A stretch of DNA of 64,000 bases from Nanogingivalis sp963517825 (GCA_963517825.1 CAUQGB010000001.1:191176-255175); one strand, 5' to 3'; positions 23,937-33,034 are shown, counted from the stretch's first letter. The notes: a model not told the origin generated them from the sequence alone. Numbers and translations are program-made.

Positions 23937-25163
23937 TTATTGAGTATTATTAATCTCATTCTCAATATCTGATTTAATTTTTTGATATTTATCCATTTCT
24001 TGGTCACTAATCAGGCCATGCGCGTGCAAGAAAAATGAGAGCTCGGCTGATTTTAATAGCGAATAATATTGCATATTTTGTATTTTTTCAAAACATTTAC
24101 TATTTTCTCGATTATTTCCTTTTTGAGATAGTCTTGATACGCCTTTATCGATTTTTTTAGCGATATCCATATAATATTCTCGTAAGTTTTCAGTATTTTC
24201 TCTGTCTTCTGGTGACTTGAAATACCCTTTGTCTCGGATATCCTTAATAAAATCACTTACAAGCGGTTCTCGCTCAACGATATTCATTGATAGCGATGCG
24301 TATTTTGATAAATTGCCATCTAATTGACCCCAAGTTGGGTCTACATTAGTGATGGCGATTCCATTATGAGTAAAGGTTATGAATTGGTTATATTTATGAC
24401 CCACAGCAGGTTTAGACTTGAAGGGGTTTATAGCATCCCACGGGGATTCCCCCATAATTTCTCGACAATAGGTGTTGGCAAGGCGAGTTGTTTCTGGATT
24501 TTGAACTTTTTTGAGTGCCATAAAAATGATTTTAGTCATATCGGCATAATTCCTACAAACACCAAGTGGCGAATCACCTTCCTTCGATAGGTGCTTCATT
24601 ATTTCTAAAGTTGACATTCTGTCGGCTTTTCTATGTCCGTCAGATATTTCGGAGTGATCATAATTCTTTAATTTCATAACTATATTCGTGCTCAAAAGCA
24701 TGGCTTGTCGAGGTGACAGCTCTTTCAGATCATTAATATCTTTAATTTCTGATAAATCCATAAGGTTTTTGTCTAAAGCGCATAATTTTGCTGAAAAATT
24801 AGCAACTTCTAAAGCAGAATCTCTAGAAATTGAGTTTTGGTATGTTTTGTTGTTAGCTTCTTTAATCCTATCTTCAGAATAGTTTTTTATTCTCCCTGAT
24901 AAGATTGTATTTGCGGGTGAATTTTTATAAGTTTCTCTGTGAGTCTCTATTATTACCGTATCGGAACGCTCGCCAGGAGTGACCTGCGGGTCGAAATTAC
25001 TCCTGTTAAAAAATCCATGTCTTAGGCCATCGTGGAATAGCTCAAGACTTGGCTTACCACCAAAGTTGCTAACCTCAATAGATTTATCATTTTCTTGAGA
25101 GCTATTTTTTGGATTGTCTTCTACTGACTGAGAAGTCGAGTTTAGATTATTGAAATTTTTCAT
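23937..25163 (-). CDS. Cytoplasmic transglutaminase-like cysteine protein
   Basis: 408 aa without signal peptide or membrane segment. The middle shows the pattern of a transglutaminase-like fold: GVCRNYADMTKIIFMALKK with Cys at about 203, GHKYNQFITF with His at about 256, and NVDPTWGQ with Asp at about 275, the order and spacing of a Cys-His-Asp triad. The first 100 and last 90 residues are polar and helical without recognised domains. It could be a peptidase, a cross-linking enzyme or a toxin-type effector; no export signal is visible. Single gene with a consensus promoter; no clear ribosome site before the ATG. The family call is by motif only. Confidence 0.6.
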   Translation of the reverse strand: MKNFNNLNSTSQSVEDNPKNSSQENDKSIEVSNFGGKPSLELFHDGLRHGFFNRSNFDPQVTPGERSDTVIIETHRETYKNSPANTILSGRIKNYSEDRIKEANNKTYQNSISRDSALEVANFSAKLCALDKNLMDLSEIKDINDLKELSPRQAMLLSTNIVMKLKNYDHSEISDGHRKADRMSTLEIMKHLSKEGDSPLGVCRNYADMTKIIFMALKKVQNPETTRLANTYCREIMGESPWDAINPFKSKPAVGHKYNQFITFTHNGIAITNVDPTWGQLDGNLSKYASLSMNIVEREPLVSDFIKDIRDKGYFKSPEDRENTENLREYYMDIAKKIDKGVSRLSQKGNNRENSKCFEKIQNMQYYSLLKSAELSFFLHAHGLISDQEMDKYQKIKSDIENEINNTQ

Positions 25164-25186
25164 TTTAATATTTTTTTGTTTTAGCT

Positions 25187-25231
25187 ACTTAATGATAAGT
25201 TTATTATACTATATAATTGTTAAAAAGTCAA
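25187..25231 (-). promoter_or_regulatory. Promoter and 5'-terminal hairpin of the transglutaminase-like gene
   Basis: Minus strand TTGACT (25226-25231), 17-bp spacer, TATAAT (25203-25208). The predicted start is at about 25196-25200, where the hairpin ACTTA-TCAT-TAAGT begins. Confidence 0.55.
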
Positions 25232-25269
25232 TATTATTGTTATGGTTTTTATAAGAATATACTCCAAAA

Positions 25270-25303
25270 CCAAAAGAGCTCTCATTTTCGAAAGCTCTTT
25301 TAA
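25270..25303 (-). terminator. Terminator of pnp
   Basis: Stem AAAAGAGCT / AGCTCTTTT around a loop containing TTCGAA; T-rich tail on the minus strand. Confidence 0.65.
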
Positions 25304-25307
25304 AATT

Positions 25308-27434
25308 TTATTGTCTTACACCTTTCATTGTAAGATTTAATCTTCCCTTTTCGTCAATTTTATCTAGTTTTACCCAAATTTCTTGATCTTGGCTTAAGAC
25401 GTCTGTAACTTTTTCGGTTCGCTTTTCAGACATTTGTGAAATGTGAAGCATTCCATCAATTCCAGGAAGAATATTTACGAAAGCACCGAAGTCTTTAATT
25501 GAAACGACTTTTCCGCGATAGATTTTGCCAACTTCAGGTTCTTCAACCAATGATTTAATCCAGTTTAGTGCTTTTTCGATTTGTTCAGCATTCGAGCTTG
25601 CGATTGTAATCAAGCCGTCTTCCTTAATATCAACTTCAGCACCAGTTTCAGATGTAATCTTATTGATTGTTTCACCACCTTTACCAATGATTGCACCGAT
25701 TTTTTCAGGATTAATTTTAATTTTTTCAATTCGTGGTGCATATGGTGAAAGTGATTTTTTAGGTTCAGAAATTACACTTAATATGTGGCGCAAAATATGC
25801 TCGCGACCTTTTCGTGAAGTTAGGATTGCTTTTTCGAGAACTGAAACTGGCAAACCATGAACTTTCATATCCATCTGGAGCGCTGTAATTCCGTTTTTCG
25901 AACCTGTACATTTGAAGTCCATATCGCCAGCAAAGTCTTCGGCGTCGGCAATATCGCTTAGAATGTAAGGTGTTTCGCCATCCATCATCAATCCCATTGC
26001 GATTCCTGAAACAGGATTTTTCAAAGGTACACCGGCACTCATTAAAGCCATACAACTTGAACAAGTTGCTGCCATTGAAGTTGAACCATTTTGGCTCATA
26101 ATTTCGGTTACGCTACGGATTGCGTAAGGGAAATCTTCAACACTTGGTAGAACTGCTTCCAAAGCTCGTTGCGCCAAATAACCGTGGCCAATTTCACGTC
26201 GGCCGGGGCTTCCTAAGCGGCGAGGTTCACCAACGGTATATCCGGGCGCATTGTAGTGGTGCATATATCGGCGTTCAATTTCGTTGAACTCCATTGTGTC
26301 AACTAATTGCGAATACGAAAGTGGCGCAAGAGTTACGATATTCATTGCTTGAGTCACACCACGAGTAAAGAGACTTGAACCGTGCGCGCGCGGTAAGAAG
26401 TCGATTTCGCTCGAAAGTGGTCGAATTTCATCTAGCTCACGGCCATCTGGTCGCTCGCCATCTTCGATAATTCCCTTTCGAACTGCTTTATGAACCGCCA
26501 AAGTGAATGCTTCATCATATTCTTTTCGAATTTCTTCATATACTTCTTCACCGAATTTTTCAAGCATTTCTGCGTGGAACTTCTCGCGAATCTCGGCAAT
26601 ATTTTGATTGTACTTTGGATAAGCCTCGCGAATTTTAGAATCGAATTTTCCGTCTGTCCACTCTTCCACTTCTTTCAAAATTTCTTCATTTGGCAAAACT
26701 AATTCAAAAGCGCGCTCCTCAAAATAACCTGCTTCGATATATTTTGCACGTAATTCATTTTGAAGTTTAATTGCTGGTTGGAAATTTTCGTAAGCCCAAG
26801 CTAGCCCTGCGATAATTTCTTCTTCAGGAACTTCGTTTGCTCCAGCTTCAACCATTGTAATACCGCTTTCGATTCCAGCAACAACCAAATCGAGTGGAGA
26901 TTTTTCTTGTTCTTCAGGACTCAAGAAGGCTTTAAATTCTCCGTTAATTTTACCAATCCGAAGACCAGCAACTGGGCCATCAAACGGAACCCCAGCAAGA
27001 TGCAACGCGCTCGAAGCCGCAATCATTGCAATCATATCTGGTCGAAATTCTGGATCAGCCGAAAGAACGGTTGTAACAACCTGAACTTCTTCGCGATAAC
27101 CTTTTGGAAACAAAGGTCGAATTGGGCGATCGATTAATCGACCAATCAAAACTGCGTCATCACTTGGGCGACCTTCGCGCTTGATAAATCTTGAGCCAGA
27201 AATTCGTCCGCTCGCGTACCACTTCTCTTCGTAATCAATTGAAAGTGGAAAATAATCTAGCACTACTGGTTTTGAGCCTAATTGAACGGTTCCCAAAACG
27301 ACAGTTTCACCGTATTTTACGATAACGCTAGAAGTTGAACGAAAGCCAACTTTGCCAACTTCTAGTGTTAATTTTCGACCCAAGAAATCAGTACTAACCG
27401 AAATTACACTTTTCCCTGTTGGGTTTATAATCAT
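25308..27434 (-). CDS. pnp: Polyribonucleotide nucleotidyltransferase (PNPase)
   Basis: 708 aa from the ATG at 27434, chosen over a GTG at 27503 because AGAAGGAG lies at ideal distance and because PNPases start close to this point. Two RNase PH-like domains (GRPSDDAVLIGRLIDRPIRP; MAATCSSCMALMSAGVPL with DIADAEDFAGDMDFK as catalytic region), a KH domain (KIGAIIGKGGETINKIT) and a C-terminal S1 domain (YRGKVVSIKDFGAFVNILPG). It degrades RNA 3' to 5' with phosphate. A TGTTATAAT box lies about 90 bp upstream, leaving a leader of about 85 nt. Followed in the same orientation as rpsO, the usual neighbour in bacteria. Confidence 0.95.
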   Translation of the reverse strand: MIINPTGKSVISVSTDFLGRKLTLEVGKVGFRSTSSVIVKYGETVVLGTVQLGSKPVVLDYFPLSIDYEEKWYASGRISGSRFIKREGRPSDDAVLIGRLIDRPIRPLFPKGYREEVQVVTTVLSADPEFRPDMIAMIAASSALHLAGVPFDGPVAGLRIGKINGEFKAFLSPEEQEKSPLDLVVAGIESGITMVEAGANEVPEEEIIAGLAWAYENFQPAIKLQNELRAKYIEAGYFEERAFELVLPNEEILKEVEEWTDGKFDSKIREAYPKYNQNIAEIREKFHAEMLEKFGEEVYEEIRKEYDEAFTLAVHKAVRKGIIEDGERPDGRELDEIRPLSSEIDFLPRAHGSSLFTRGVTQAMNIVTLAPLSYSQLVDTMEFNEIERRYMHHYNAPGYTVGEPRRLGSPGRREIGHGYLAQRALEAVLPSVEDFPYAIRSVTEIMSQNGSTSMAATCSSCMALMSAGVPLKNPVSGIAMGLMMDGETPYILSDIADAEDFAGDMDFKCTGSKNGITALQMDMKVHGLPVSVLEKAILTSRKGREHILRHILSVISEPKKSLSPYAPRIEKIKINPEKIGAIIGKGGETINKITSETGAEVDIKEDGLITIASSNAEQIEKALNWIKSLVEEPEVGKIYRGKVVSIKDFGAFVNILPGIDGMLHISQMSEKRTEKVTDVLSQDQEIWVKLDKIDEKGRLNLTMKGVRQ

Positions 27435-27561
27435 ATTTGCTCCTTCTGCCAAATGAGTTGCAGGAATTTTCTTCGAAGGATTTTCGAAAATAATTTCTAC
27501 CACACATTCAGCGTTAATTTTACTCTTTCATTATAACATTTTTTAGTGAATTTAGCAAAAA

Positions 27562-27594
27562 TAAAACCGCCCAGCATTTGAGCAAGGCGATTTT
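27562..27594 (-). terminator. Terminator of rpsO
   Basis: AACCGCC / GGCGATT arms with T-rich tail on the minus strand, between rpsO and pnp. Confidence 0.55.
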
Positions 27595-27606
27595 ACGGTT
27601 TTGAAA

Positions 27607-27873
27607 TTATTTTCGTAAACCTAATTTAGAAACAACAGCTTTGTAGGCTTCAAAATCTTTTCGTTCAAGATATTTTAGAAGTTTTTTACGGCGACCAACC
27701 ATTTGCATCAAACCGCGACGAGCCATGAAGTCGTGCTTGTTTGATTTAAGATGTTCCGTCACTTCTTTGATACGAGCCGTCAAGATTGACACTTGCGCCT
27801 GTGGCGAACCAACGTCATTCTTTGAAACCTGAGTCAAAGCGATTGCCTTCTCTTTATTCTCTTTAGTAATCAT
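27607..27873 (-). CDS. rpsO: Ribosomal protein uS15
   Basis: 88 aa from the ATG at 27873, the standard S15 length and start (MITKENKEKAIALTQ); the longer frame from 27909 reads through the promoter. Contains the family motifs VSILTARIKEVTEHLKSNKHD and MVGRRKKLLKYLER. It binds the central domain of 16S rRNA. The extended -10 TGATAAAAT ends seven bases before the ATG, so a leaderless message is likely. Confidence 0.95.
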   Translation of the reverse strand: MITKENKEKAIALTQVSKNDVGSPQAQVSILTARIKEVTEHLKSNKHDFMARRGLMQMVGRRKKLLKYLERKDFEAYKAVVSKLGLRK

Positions 27874-27957
27874 CTTTAAAATTTTATCATTTTTTAAGAT
27901 TTTAGTCAAGAGTATATTATATTTTAATTATAATTATTTGTAATATTAAATAATAAA

Positions 27958-27984
27958 AAGCCCCGCACTAAGTCGGAGCTTATA
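27958..27984 (-). terminator. Terminator of the 163-aa orphan gene
   Basis: AAGC-CCCG / CGGA-GCTT arms (one mismatch), then T-rich tail on the minus strand. Confidence 0.5.
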
Positions 27985-27987
27985 TTC

Positions 27988-28479
27988 TTATTCATCTTTT
28001 CGCCACTTCTTTTTTAGCTCTTTGGTGAATTTTTCTAGAACCCAGTCCTCGAGTTCATTATCAATCCAGTATTCGAGCCTTTGCAAATCATCCCAATTGG
28101 ATAATATGCGCACTAGAGGATAATGCTCTTCCTCTAGGTCGGCGTCATAATGGAAGACTTGGTACGGGAGTAAACAAAAATATTCCTCCCACTGATCGTC
28201 ATCTAAGCAAATATCGCATCCTGCTGTTTGCTGTTTTAGATAGATTCGGATCTCAATTTGACCATCTTCAGAAACATAGTAATTGAGCTCAAATTGCCCA
28301 AATTTGATTTCACCGTACAAGTCAATTCCTTTATGACTTATACTTCTCAAAAGATTGGAAAGTTTATCCTTAAATTTTTGAATAAGGGCTTCTTCCATTG
28401 TTCTTATTTTCTCAAATTGAATTTCTTTAAGCCAAGTTTCTTTATTAGGAATTTCAATTGTACTTTTGAATTGTTTCAT
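27988..28479 (-). CDS. Orphan protein of unknown function
   Basis: 163 aa, soluble and acidic, rich in Trp, Tyr and Glu. Visible elements: STIEIPNKETWLKEIQFEKI, a beta-rich middle (EIKFGQFELNYYVSEDGQIE), one Cys pair (GCDICLDDDQW) and a helical end (WVLEKFTKELKKKW). No family recognised. GAAAGAGAAC precedes the ATG. The leader of about 113 nt is unusual: it contains a hairpin, a perfect AAGGAGG that serves no obvious start, and an 11-codon reading frame that ends in the ATG of this gene (ATGA overlap). Confidence 0.55.
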   Translation of the reverse strand: MKQFKSTIEIPNKETWLKEIQFEKIRTMEEALIQKFKDKLSNLLRSISHKGIDLYGEIKFGQFELNYYVSEDGQIEIRIYLKQQTAGCDICLDDDQWEEYFCLLPYQVFHYDADLEEEHYPLVRILSNWDDLQRLEYWIDNELEDWVLEKFTKELKKKWRKDE

Positions 28480-28511
28480 TTTAATGTTCTCTTTCTAATA
28501 AATTCGCCCAT
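28478..28511 (-). CDS. Possible 11-codon leader peptide overlapping the 163-aa gene start
   Basis: ATG at 28511 opens a frame reading MGEFIRKRTLK whose TGA overlaps the next ATG as ATGA. No ribosome site stands directly before it. If translated it would couple translation to the downstream gene. Very short, so it may be chance. Confidence 0.2.
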
Positions 28512-28560
28512 TTTAATTATTACCGTCGCTAGAAAGTTTTTGCGCCAGTAATTATTTTTT

Positions 28561-28627
28561 CCTCCTTACGATATTTAAAATATGCGAATTATGTATATAT
28601 TCTACCATAAATATAATAAAAAGTCAA
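28561..28627 (-). promoter_or_regulatory. Promoter, leader hairpin and orphan AAGGAGG of the 163-aa gene
   Basis: Minus strand TTGACT (28622-28627), 17-bp spacer, TAGAAT (28599-28604). The start is predicted at about 28592, followed by hairpin ATATT-TTA-AATAT (28583-28571) and then AAGGAGG (28567-28561) with no ATG, GTG or TTG in the next 15 bases. Confidence 0.5.
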
Positions 28628-28628
28628 G

Positions 28629-28653
28629 CAAAAACCGCCATTCTCTGGCGGCG
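28629..28653 (-). terminator. Terminator of valS
   Basis: CCGCCA / TGGCGG stem with a T run on the minus strand. Confidence 0.65.
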
Positions 28654-28660
28654 GCTGCTT

Positions 28661-31219
28661 TTATAAAATTTCGAAAGCTTTTTTAACTTTTTCAAGCTCG
28701 GCTTTTTTGTTTGAAAATTCTTCACGAGTTTCTTCAACCAAATGCGCTGGTGCTTTTGAAACATAATTTTCATTCGAAAGGCGTTTTTCAAGCAAATTAA
28801 TTTCTTTCGAAATCTTTTCGATTCGTTCGTTTAACTCAGTTTTATATTCAGCTAGAACGCTAGTTGGAACATCAAGATATGCGCCCAAACCGCTGGCAGC
28901 AAGGCTAAATCCATGCGGCGCATCTGTTTGAACGATTTCCGGTACGCGTGAAAGGTGGCGAATTGTATCGGCGTTTTTCGCAATTAGCTCATCTTTTTCG
29001 AAAATCAAATTGTAGCGTTTTTTGCCTGGAAGTTCAGCGGTAACCAAGCGAATTTCACCAACCAAATCTTGAATTCGTTCAAATTGAAGTGCTTCAAATT
29101 CGTTAAACTCTAGCGATTCGGCAAATTTTTCATTTGCAAGAATTCCCTCAGTCCAAGGCAAAGTTTGCCAAATAGTTTCGGTTACGAAAGGTGCAAATGG
29201 GTGTGCAATCTTCAAACAAGTTTCCAAAACCCAAGCAAGAAGTTCAGGATTTTGTTGTGTTTTTGATGCTTCAATATACCAATCGGCAACTGTACTCCAA
29301 ATTGTGTGATAAACAGTTTCAGAAGCTTCGGCAAAACGGTAATTTTGCATGTGGTTGTCTAATTCTGAAATTGCGCGGTCAAGTTCTCGCACGATCCAGT
29401 GATCTGCTGGCGAGAAAGCTTCGGGGCGTTTTTCGCTCTTAATATCGCCAACTTTTTCTGAAATAAACCGTGAAATATTCCAAAGTTTGTTGCAGAAATT
29501 TCGCCCAGCGATAACTTTGTTTTTCGAAAATGCTTGGTTTTGCCCTGCTGAACGCGCTGCGATAATTCCAAGGCGGAAAGCGTCAGAGCCATATTCAGCA
29601 ATTACGTCCATTGGGTTGATCACATTTCCCTTTGATTTGCTCATTTTTTGGCCGTGCTCATCAAGAACCATTCCATGTAGATAAACTTCGCGGAAAGGAA
29701 TTTGGCCCGTACAATAAAGTCCCAACATGATCATTCGTGAAATCCAAGGGAAAATCAAATCGTGGCCGGTTTCCATTACGCTATTTGGGTAGAATTTCGA
29801 AAGCTCGCCGCCCTCAAGAAAATCAGTTGTAATGAATGGCCATTGACCACTCGAGAACCAAGTATCAAGCGTATCTTCATCGCGTTTATAAATTTTGCCG
29901 TTAACTTCAATTTCGGCTTCGTGAACACGTTCATCAAAAATCCAATCTGTTGGATCTTCAACATTTTGAAATGCTGGGATTGGAATTCCCCATGGTATTT
30001 GACGTGAAATGTTCCAGTCGCGAATATTTTTAAGGTATTCCATTAGAACATTCTTCTTGTTTTCAGGCGTAAATTTAATTTCGTCCTTTTCGAGAACTTC
30101 AATAGCTTTTTTAGCTAAAGGTTTCGTAGAGATAAACCACTGCTCTTTTACAAGTGGCTGAATTGGCTCGCCAGATTTATAGTCGTAACCAACAACGTGC
30201 GTAATATCTTCTTCTTTAAAGAGGGCGTTAATCTTCTTGAGGTCTTCAAGAATCTTTTTTCGCGCTTCCATAACTTCCAAGCCAGCATACTCACCGGCGT
30301 TTTGAGTCATTTTTCCATCAAAGCCAATTACTTGAATTTTTGGTAAGTTGTGGCGATTGCCAACTTCGAAGTCATTTGGATCGTGGAATGGTGTAATTTT
30401 AACAACACCAGTTCCAAATTGTGGATCGGCGTATTCATCAGCGACGATTTCAACTTCACGATTAGTTAGAGGTACTCGCACTTTTTTGCCAATTAGATTT
30501 TGGTATCGTTCATCTTCTGGATTAACTGCAAGCGCAGTGTCGCCAAGAATTGTCTCTGGGCGCGTTGTTGAAACTAGCATATATTCACTAATATCACCAA
30601 AATCATCAAGAACAGGATATGCGATTGTCCAAAGTTTGCCCTTCTCTTCTTTGTAATCTACCTCGATATCGGCGTAAGAAGTTTGGTATTTTGTTGAATA
30701 ATTAACAATTCGCTCACCTCTATAAATTAGGCCATCATTCCACATTTTTTCGAAAGTTTTATAAACGCGATTTACTACTTTTTCATCTAGTGTGAAAGTA
30801 AGGTTTTTCCAGTCGGCTCCAGCTCCGAGTGCGCGAAGTTGTAATTCCATGTTTCCACGTTGGCTAGCAACAAAATCCCAAACATTTTTATAAAGCTCAT
30901 CACGAGAATAATCAAAACGGCTCTTCCCTTTTGCATTTAGAAGGCGTTCGTAAACAACCCACGTTTCAAAACCGGCGTGGTCGGCACCAGGCAAATAAAT
31001 TGCGTCATAACCTTTCATTTTGTGATAACGCACCAAAATATCCTCTACGGCGGCCATTAATCCGTGACCAATGTGAAGATTTCCGTTTGCATTTGGTGGC
31101 GGCATTACAATTGAATATTTTGGGCCAACTCCGCTACTTTCGAAAGCACCGGAAAGTTCCCAAAGATTATAAATTTCAGGTTCGTAATTGTTCGGTTCGT
31201 AAGTCTTTGTAATTTTCAT
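28661..31219 (-). CDS. valS: Valyl-tRNA synthetase
   Basis: 852 aa from the ATG at 31219 (TAAAGGGAATT upstream); an in-frame ATG six codons earlier is less well placed. Class I signatures: PPPNANGNLHIGHGL and KMSKSKGNVINP; the editing domain (STTRPETILGDTALAVNP) and the C-terminal coiled-coil arm (EKISKEINLLEKRLSNENYV) are present. The usual T-D-H-A-G-I-A-T-Q segment reads GADHAGFETWVVYE, a divergent form. It charges tRNA-Val and edits Thr-tRNA-Val. Single gene, divergent from the FemAB-type gene. Confidence 0.95.
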   Translation of the reverse strand: MKITKTYEPNNYEPEIYNLWELSGAFESSGVGPKYSIVMPPPNANGNLHIGHGLMAAVEDILVRYHKMKGYDAIYLPGADHAGFETWVVYERLLNAKGKSRFDYSRDELYKNVWDFVASQRGNMELQLRALGAGADWKNLTFTLDEKVVNRVYKTFEKMWNDGLIYRGERIVNYSTKYQTSYADIEVDYKEEKGKLWTIAYPVLDDFGDISEYMLVSTTRPETILGDTALAVNPEDERYQNLIGKKVRVPLTNREVEIVADEYADPQFGTGVVKITPFHDPNDFEVGNRHNLPKIQVIGFDGKMTQNAGEYAGLEVMEARKKILEDLKKINALFKEEDITHVVGYDYKSGEPIQPLVKEQWFISTKPLAKKAIEVLEKDEIKFTPENKKNVLMEYLKNIRDWNISRQIPWGIPIPAFQNVEDPTDWIFDERVHEAEIEVNGKIYKRDEDTLDTWFSSGQWPFITTDFLEGGELSKFYPNSVMETGHDLIFPWISRMIMLGLYCTGQIPFREVYLHGMVLDEHGQKMSKSKGNVINPMDVIAEYGSDAFRLGIIAARSAGQNQAFSKNKVIAGRNFCNKLWNISRFISEKVGDIKSEKRPEAFSPADHWIVRELDRAISELDNHMQNYRFAEASETVYHTIWSTVADWYIEASKTQQNPELLAWVLETCLKIAHPFAPFVTETIWQTLPWTEGILANEKFAESLEFNEFEALQFERIQDLVGEIRLVTAELPGKKRYNLIFEKDELIAKNADTIRHLSRVPEIVQTDAPHGFSLAASGLGAYLDVPTSVLAEYKTELNERIEKISKEINLLEKRLSNENYVSKAPAHLVEETREEFSNKKAELEKVKKAFEIL

Positions 31220-31307
31220 AATTCCCTTTAATCGCATTTATTCAACATTTCACGCGAAATTTTTAATGCGTGAAAATTTTACATTTACAATTATACCACA
31301 TTCGGTG

Positions 31308-31313
31308 TATAAT
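31308..31313 (+). promoter_or_regulatory. -10 box of the FemAB-type gene (leaderless)
   Basis: TATAAT ends at 31313, exactly six bases before the ATG at 31320; a TTTACA/TTACAA -35 lies 17-18 bp upstream. The predicted start coincides with the A of ATG. Confidence 0.65.
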
Positions 31314-31319
31314 ATAAAC

Positions 31320-32447
31320 ATGCTAAAGATTATCGAAATTACAGATAAAAAAGAATGGGACGATTTTGTTAACGAACATAACGGTCATCCTTTGCAGCTT
31401 TGGGGCTGGGGTGAACTTAAAGCCGAGTCATCAAACTGGAAAGTGGTGCGAGTTTTTTTGAAGAACGGTGAAGAAAAATACATTGATCGCAAGAAGAACG
31501 ATCACTCGGATATTGTGGCAGCAGTGCAAATTTTAATTCGAAAACTACCTTTTCCGCTTAATAGTTTTGCATATATTCCGCGTGGCGCTTTGGTGCTTTC
31601 GAAAAAACCGATTGAACGAGCTCGCATTTCGCGTGAAATAGCGCTTTGGGTTTCGAAAAACATTAAACCAAAACCAGTTTGTTTGAGTATGGAGCCAGAT
31701 TGGAATGAAGACGAATTTGAGATTCGTGATGGCTGGCGAAAGAGTAAAAATACTATTTTAATTCCGCGAACGTTAGTACTTGATTTAACTCAAAATGAAG
31801 ATGAATTGTTGGCTAAAATGAGTAAAAAAACACGCCAGTATATTCGAAAAAGCGGCGGGGAAGTTAAAGTTCGACAGCTTAGAACCGAGGAAGAAATCGA
31901 CCGTGCGCTAGAAATTTACACTGAAACTGCTAAACGCGCTGGGTTCGCAATTCATTCGAAAGATTATTACCACAAGCTTTATCAAAAAATGGGCGAAAAT
32001 TCTCCGATTTTTGGGGCATTTATCGAGAAGGAGCAAGGTGAACCTACAAAAGAACATGAAAATGCGGAAACTTTTGAAGAGTATAAGACTGCTGAAGAGC
32101 GTGTGGCGGAAAAACTTAAAAATCAAGAAATGGTGGCGTTTTTGTGGTTTGCGCAAAGTGATAGTGTGGCATTTGAGCTTTATGGTGGAATAACTGAGGC
32201 AGGGCAAAAAGCGCGTGCGAATTATACTTTAAAGTGGATTGCAATAATCGAAATGAAAAATCGTGGTGTTAAGCGATATGATTTTAACGGTCTTTTAAAT
32301 GACGGAATTTCGAAATTTAAAGCGGGTTTCGCAAACCACGAAGATTTACTGGTTGGAACACTTGATTTTCCGATTTCGAAAAGTTATTTTATCTGGAACT
32401 CATTTTTGCCAACTGCTAAAAAAATCGTGCGAAAGTTCAAAAAATAG
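31320..32447 (+). CDS. FemAB/FemX-type peptidoglycan cross-bridge aminoacyltransferase
   Basis: 375 aa from the ATG at 31320; the longer frame from 31266 would read through the promoter. The FemAB layout is clear: an N-terminal GNAT-like part with GHPLQLWGWGELKAESS and AYIPRGALVLSK, then LTQNEDELLAKMSKKTRQYI, and a second GNAT-like part with VAFELYGGITEAG and KRYDFNGLLNDGISKFKAGF. The coiled-coil arm of staphylococcal FemA is replaced by a charged segment (about 255-285). Such enzymes add amino acids from aminoacyl-tRNA to the side chain of residue 3 of lipid II, so they need Lys, Orn or similar at that position, consistent with the MurE motif. Confidence 0.82.
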   Translation: MLKIIEITDKKEWDDFVNEHNGHPLQLWGWGELKAESSNWKVVRVFLKNGEEKYIDRKKNDHSDIVAAVQILIRKLPFPLNSFAYIPRGALVLSKKPIERARISREIALWVSKNIKPKPVCLSMEPDWNEDEFEIRDGWRKSKNTILIPRTLVLDLTQNEDELLAKMSKKTRQYIRKSGGEVKVRQLRTEEEIDRALEIYTETAKRAGFAIHSKDYYHKLYQKMGENSPIFGAFIEKEQGEPTKEHENAETFEEYKTAEERVAEKLKNQEMVAFLWFAQSDSVAFELYGGITEAGQKARANYTLKWIAIIEMKNRGVKRYDFNGLLNDGISKFKAGFANHEDLLVGTLDFPISKSYFIWNSFLPTAKKIVRKFKK

Positions 32448-32462
32448 GGAAGTGAGATTATA

Positions 32463-32492
32463 AAAAATTCGCTCAAATCGGGCGAATTTTAT
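32463..32492 (+). terminator. Terminator of the FemAB-type gene
   Basis: AATTCGC / GCGAATT stem with T-rich tail. Confidence 0.6.
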
Positions 32493-32503
32493 GTTTTTGA
32501 AAA

Positions 32504-32528
32504 AGAAAAAGCCAGCTTTCGCTGACTT
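32504..32528 (-). terminator. Terminator of the 123-aa membrane protein gene
   Basis: GTCAGC-GAAA-GCTGGC followed by TTTTTC on the minus strand; nearly the same hairpin as at 12695 on the plus strand. Confidence 0.7.
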
Positions 32529-32535
32529 GAGGAAG

Positions 32536-32907
32536 CTAGTATGTATTTTTATCTTTGATATAAACAACTATCATGAAGATTGTGAATACTAGCATTGTTA
32601 TATTAGGTATGATGTTTCTATATATAAACGAAAACTCTATTTTGTATATAAATCCTAATATAATTGATATACTCCATAGTAGATTATTTATCTTCAAAAA
32701 TATATCAACTTTTGGACCTATGATGAGATACTTGTCAAATATTTTATTAGCAGCTAGTATCACGAATGATACTGCAACTATTATTACAGTAAGAATCTTA
32801 TTCACTTCTGTAATCAATGAAAGAGTATTATCATCTGAGAAAGCAATAAAAATTATAGCAAAGATAATAGCTAAAGCTACGGTAATACGCTTGCGTAATG
32901 TGACCAT
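32536..32907 (-). CDS. Small four-helix membrane protein, unknown function
   Basis: 123 aa with four hydrophobic helices (about 8-25, 35-55, 72-88, 96-115) and short polar turns. No family recognised. I chose the minus frame over an overlapping plus frame because it has helix-like hydrophobicity, a GAGG site before the ATG, a TTGACT/TAATAT promoter upstream and a matching terminator after the stop. Confidence 0.55.
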   Translation of the reverse strand: MVTLRKRITVALAIIFAIIFIAFSDDNTLSLITEVNKILTVIIVAVSFVILAANKIFDKYLIIGPKVDIFLKINNLLWSISIILGFIYKIEFSFIYRNIIPNITMLVFTIFMIVVYIKDKNTY

Positions 32908-33034
32908 ATATGACTAACCTCGTTTCTTTCTAAAGAACTATTTTTAAGATCATTCATATTAAATTTTTAATACAAAAAGTCAATAGAGAGTTTCGAAAAT
33001 TGACCAAACTTGTAAAAGGTAGTAAAATAGAATT

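Noticed and set aside
25187..25200. Same repeat family as the 16-bp inverted repeat at 20388
   Set aside because: Only short AT-rich similarity (CTACTTA-like), too little to claim homology.
27435..27503. GTG start giving PNPase 23 extra residues
   Set aside because: No ribosome site, unlike the ATG at 27434 with AGAAGGAG, and the extra residues do not fit the family.
31266..31319. 18 extra codons on the FemAB-type gene
   Set aside because: They read through the TATAAT box whose position predicts the start at 31320.
32573..32917. Plus-strand reading frame of 114 codons opposite the 123-aa membrane protein
   Set aside because: The minus frame has a promoter, ribosome site, four helices and terminator; the plus frame has none of these.
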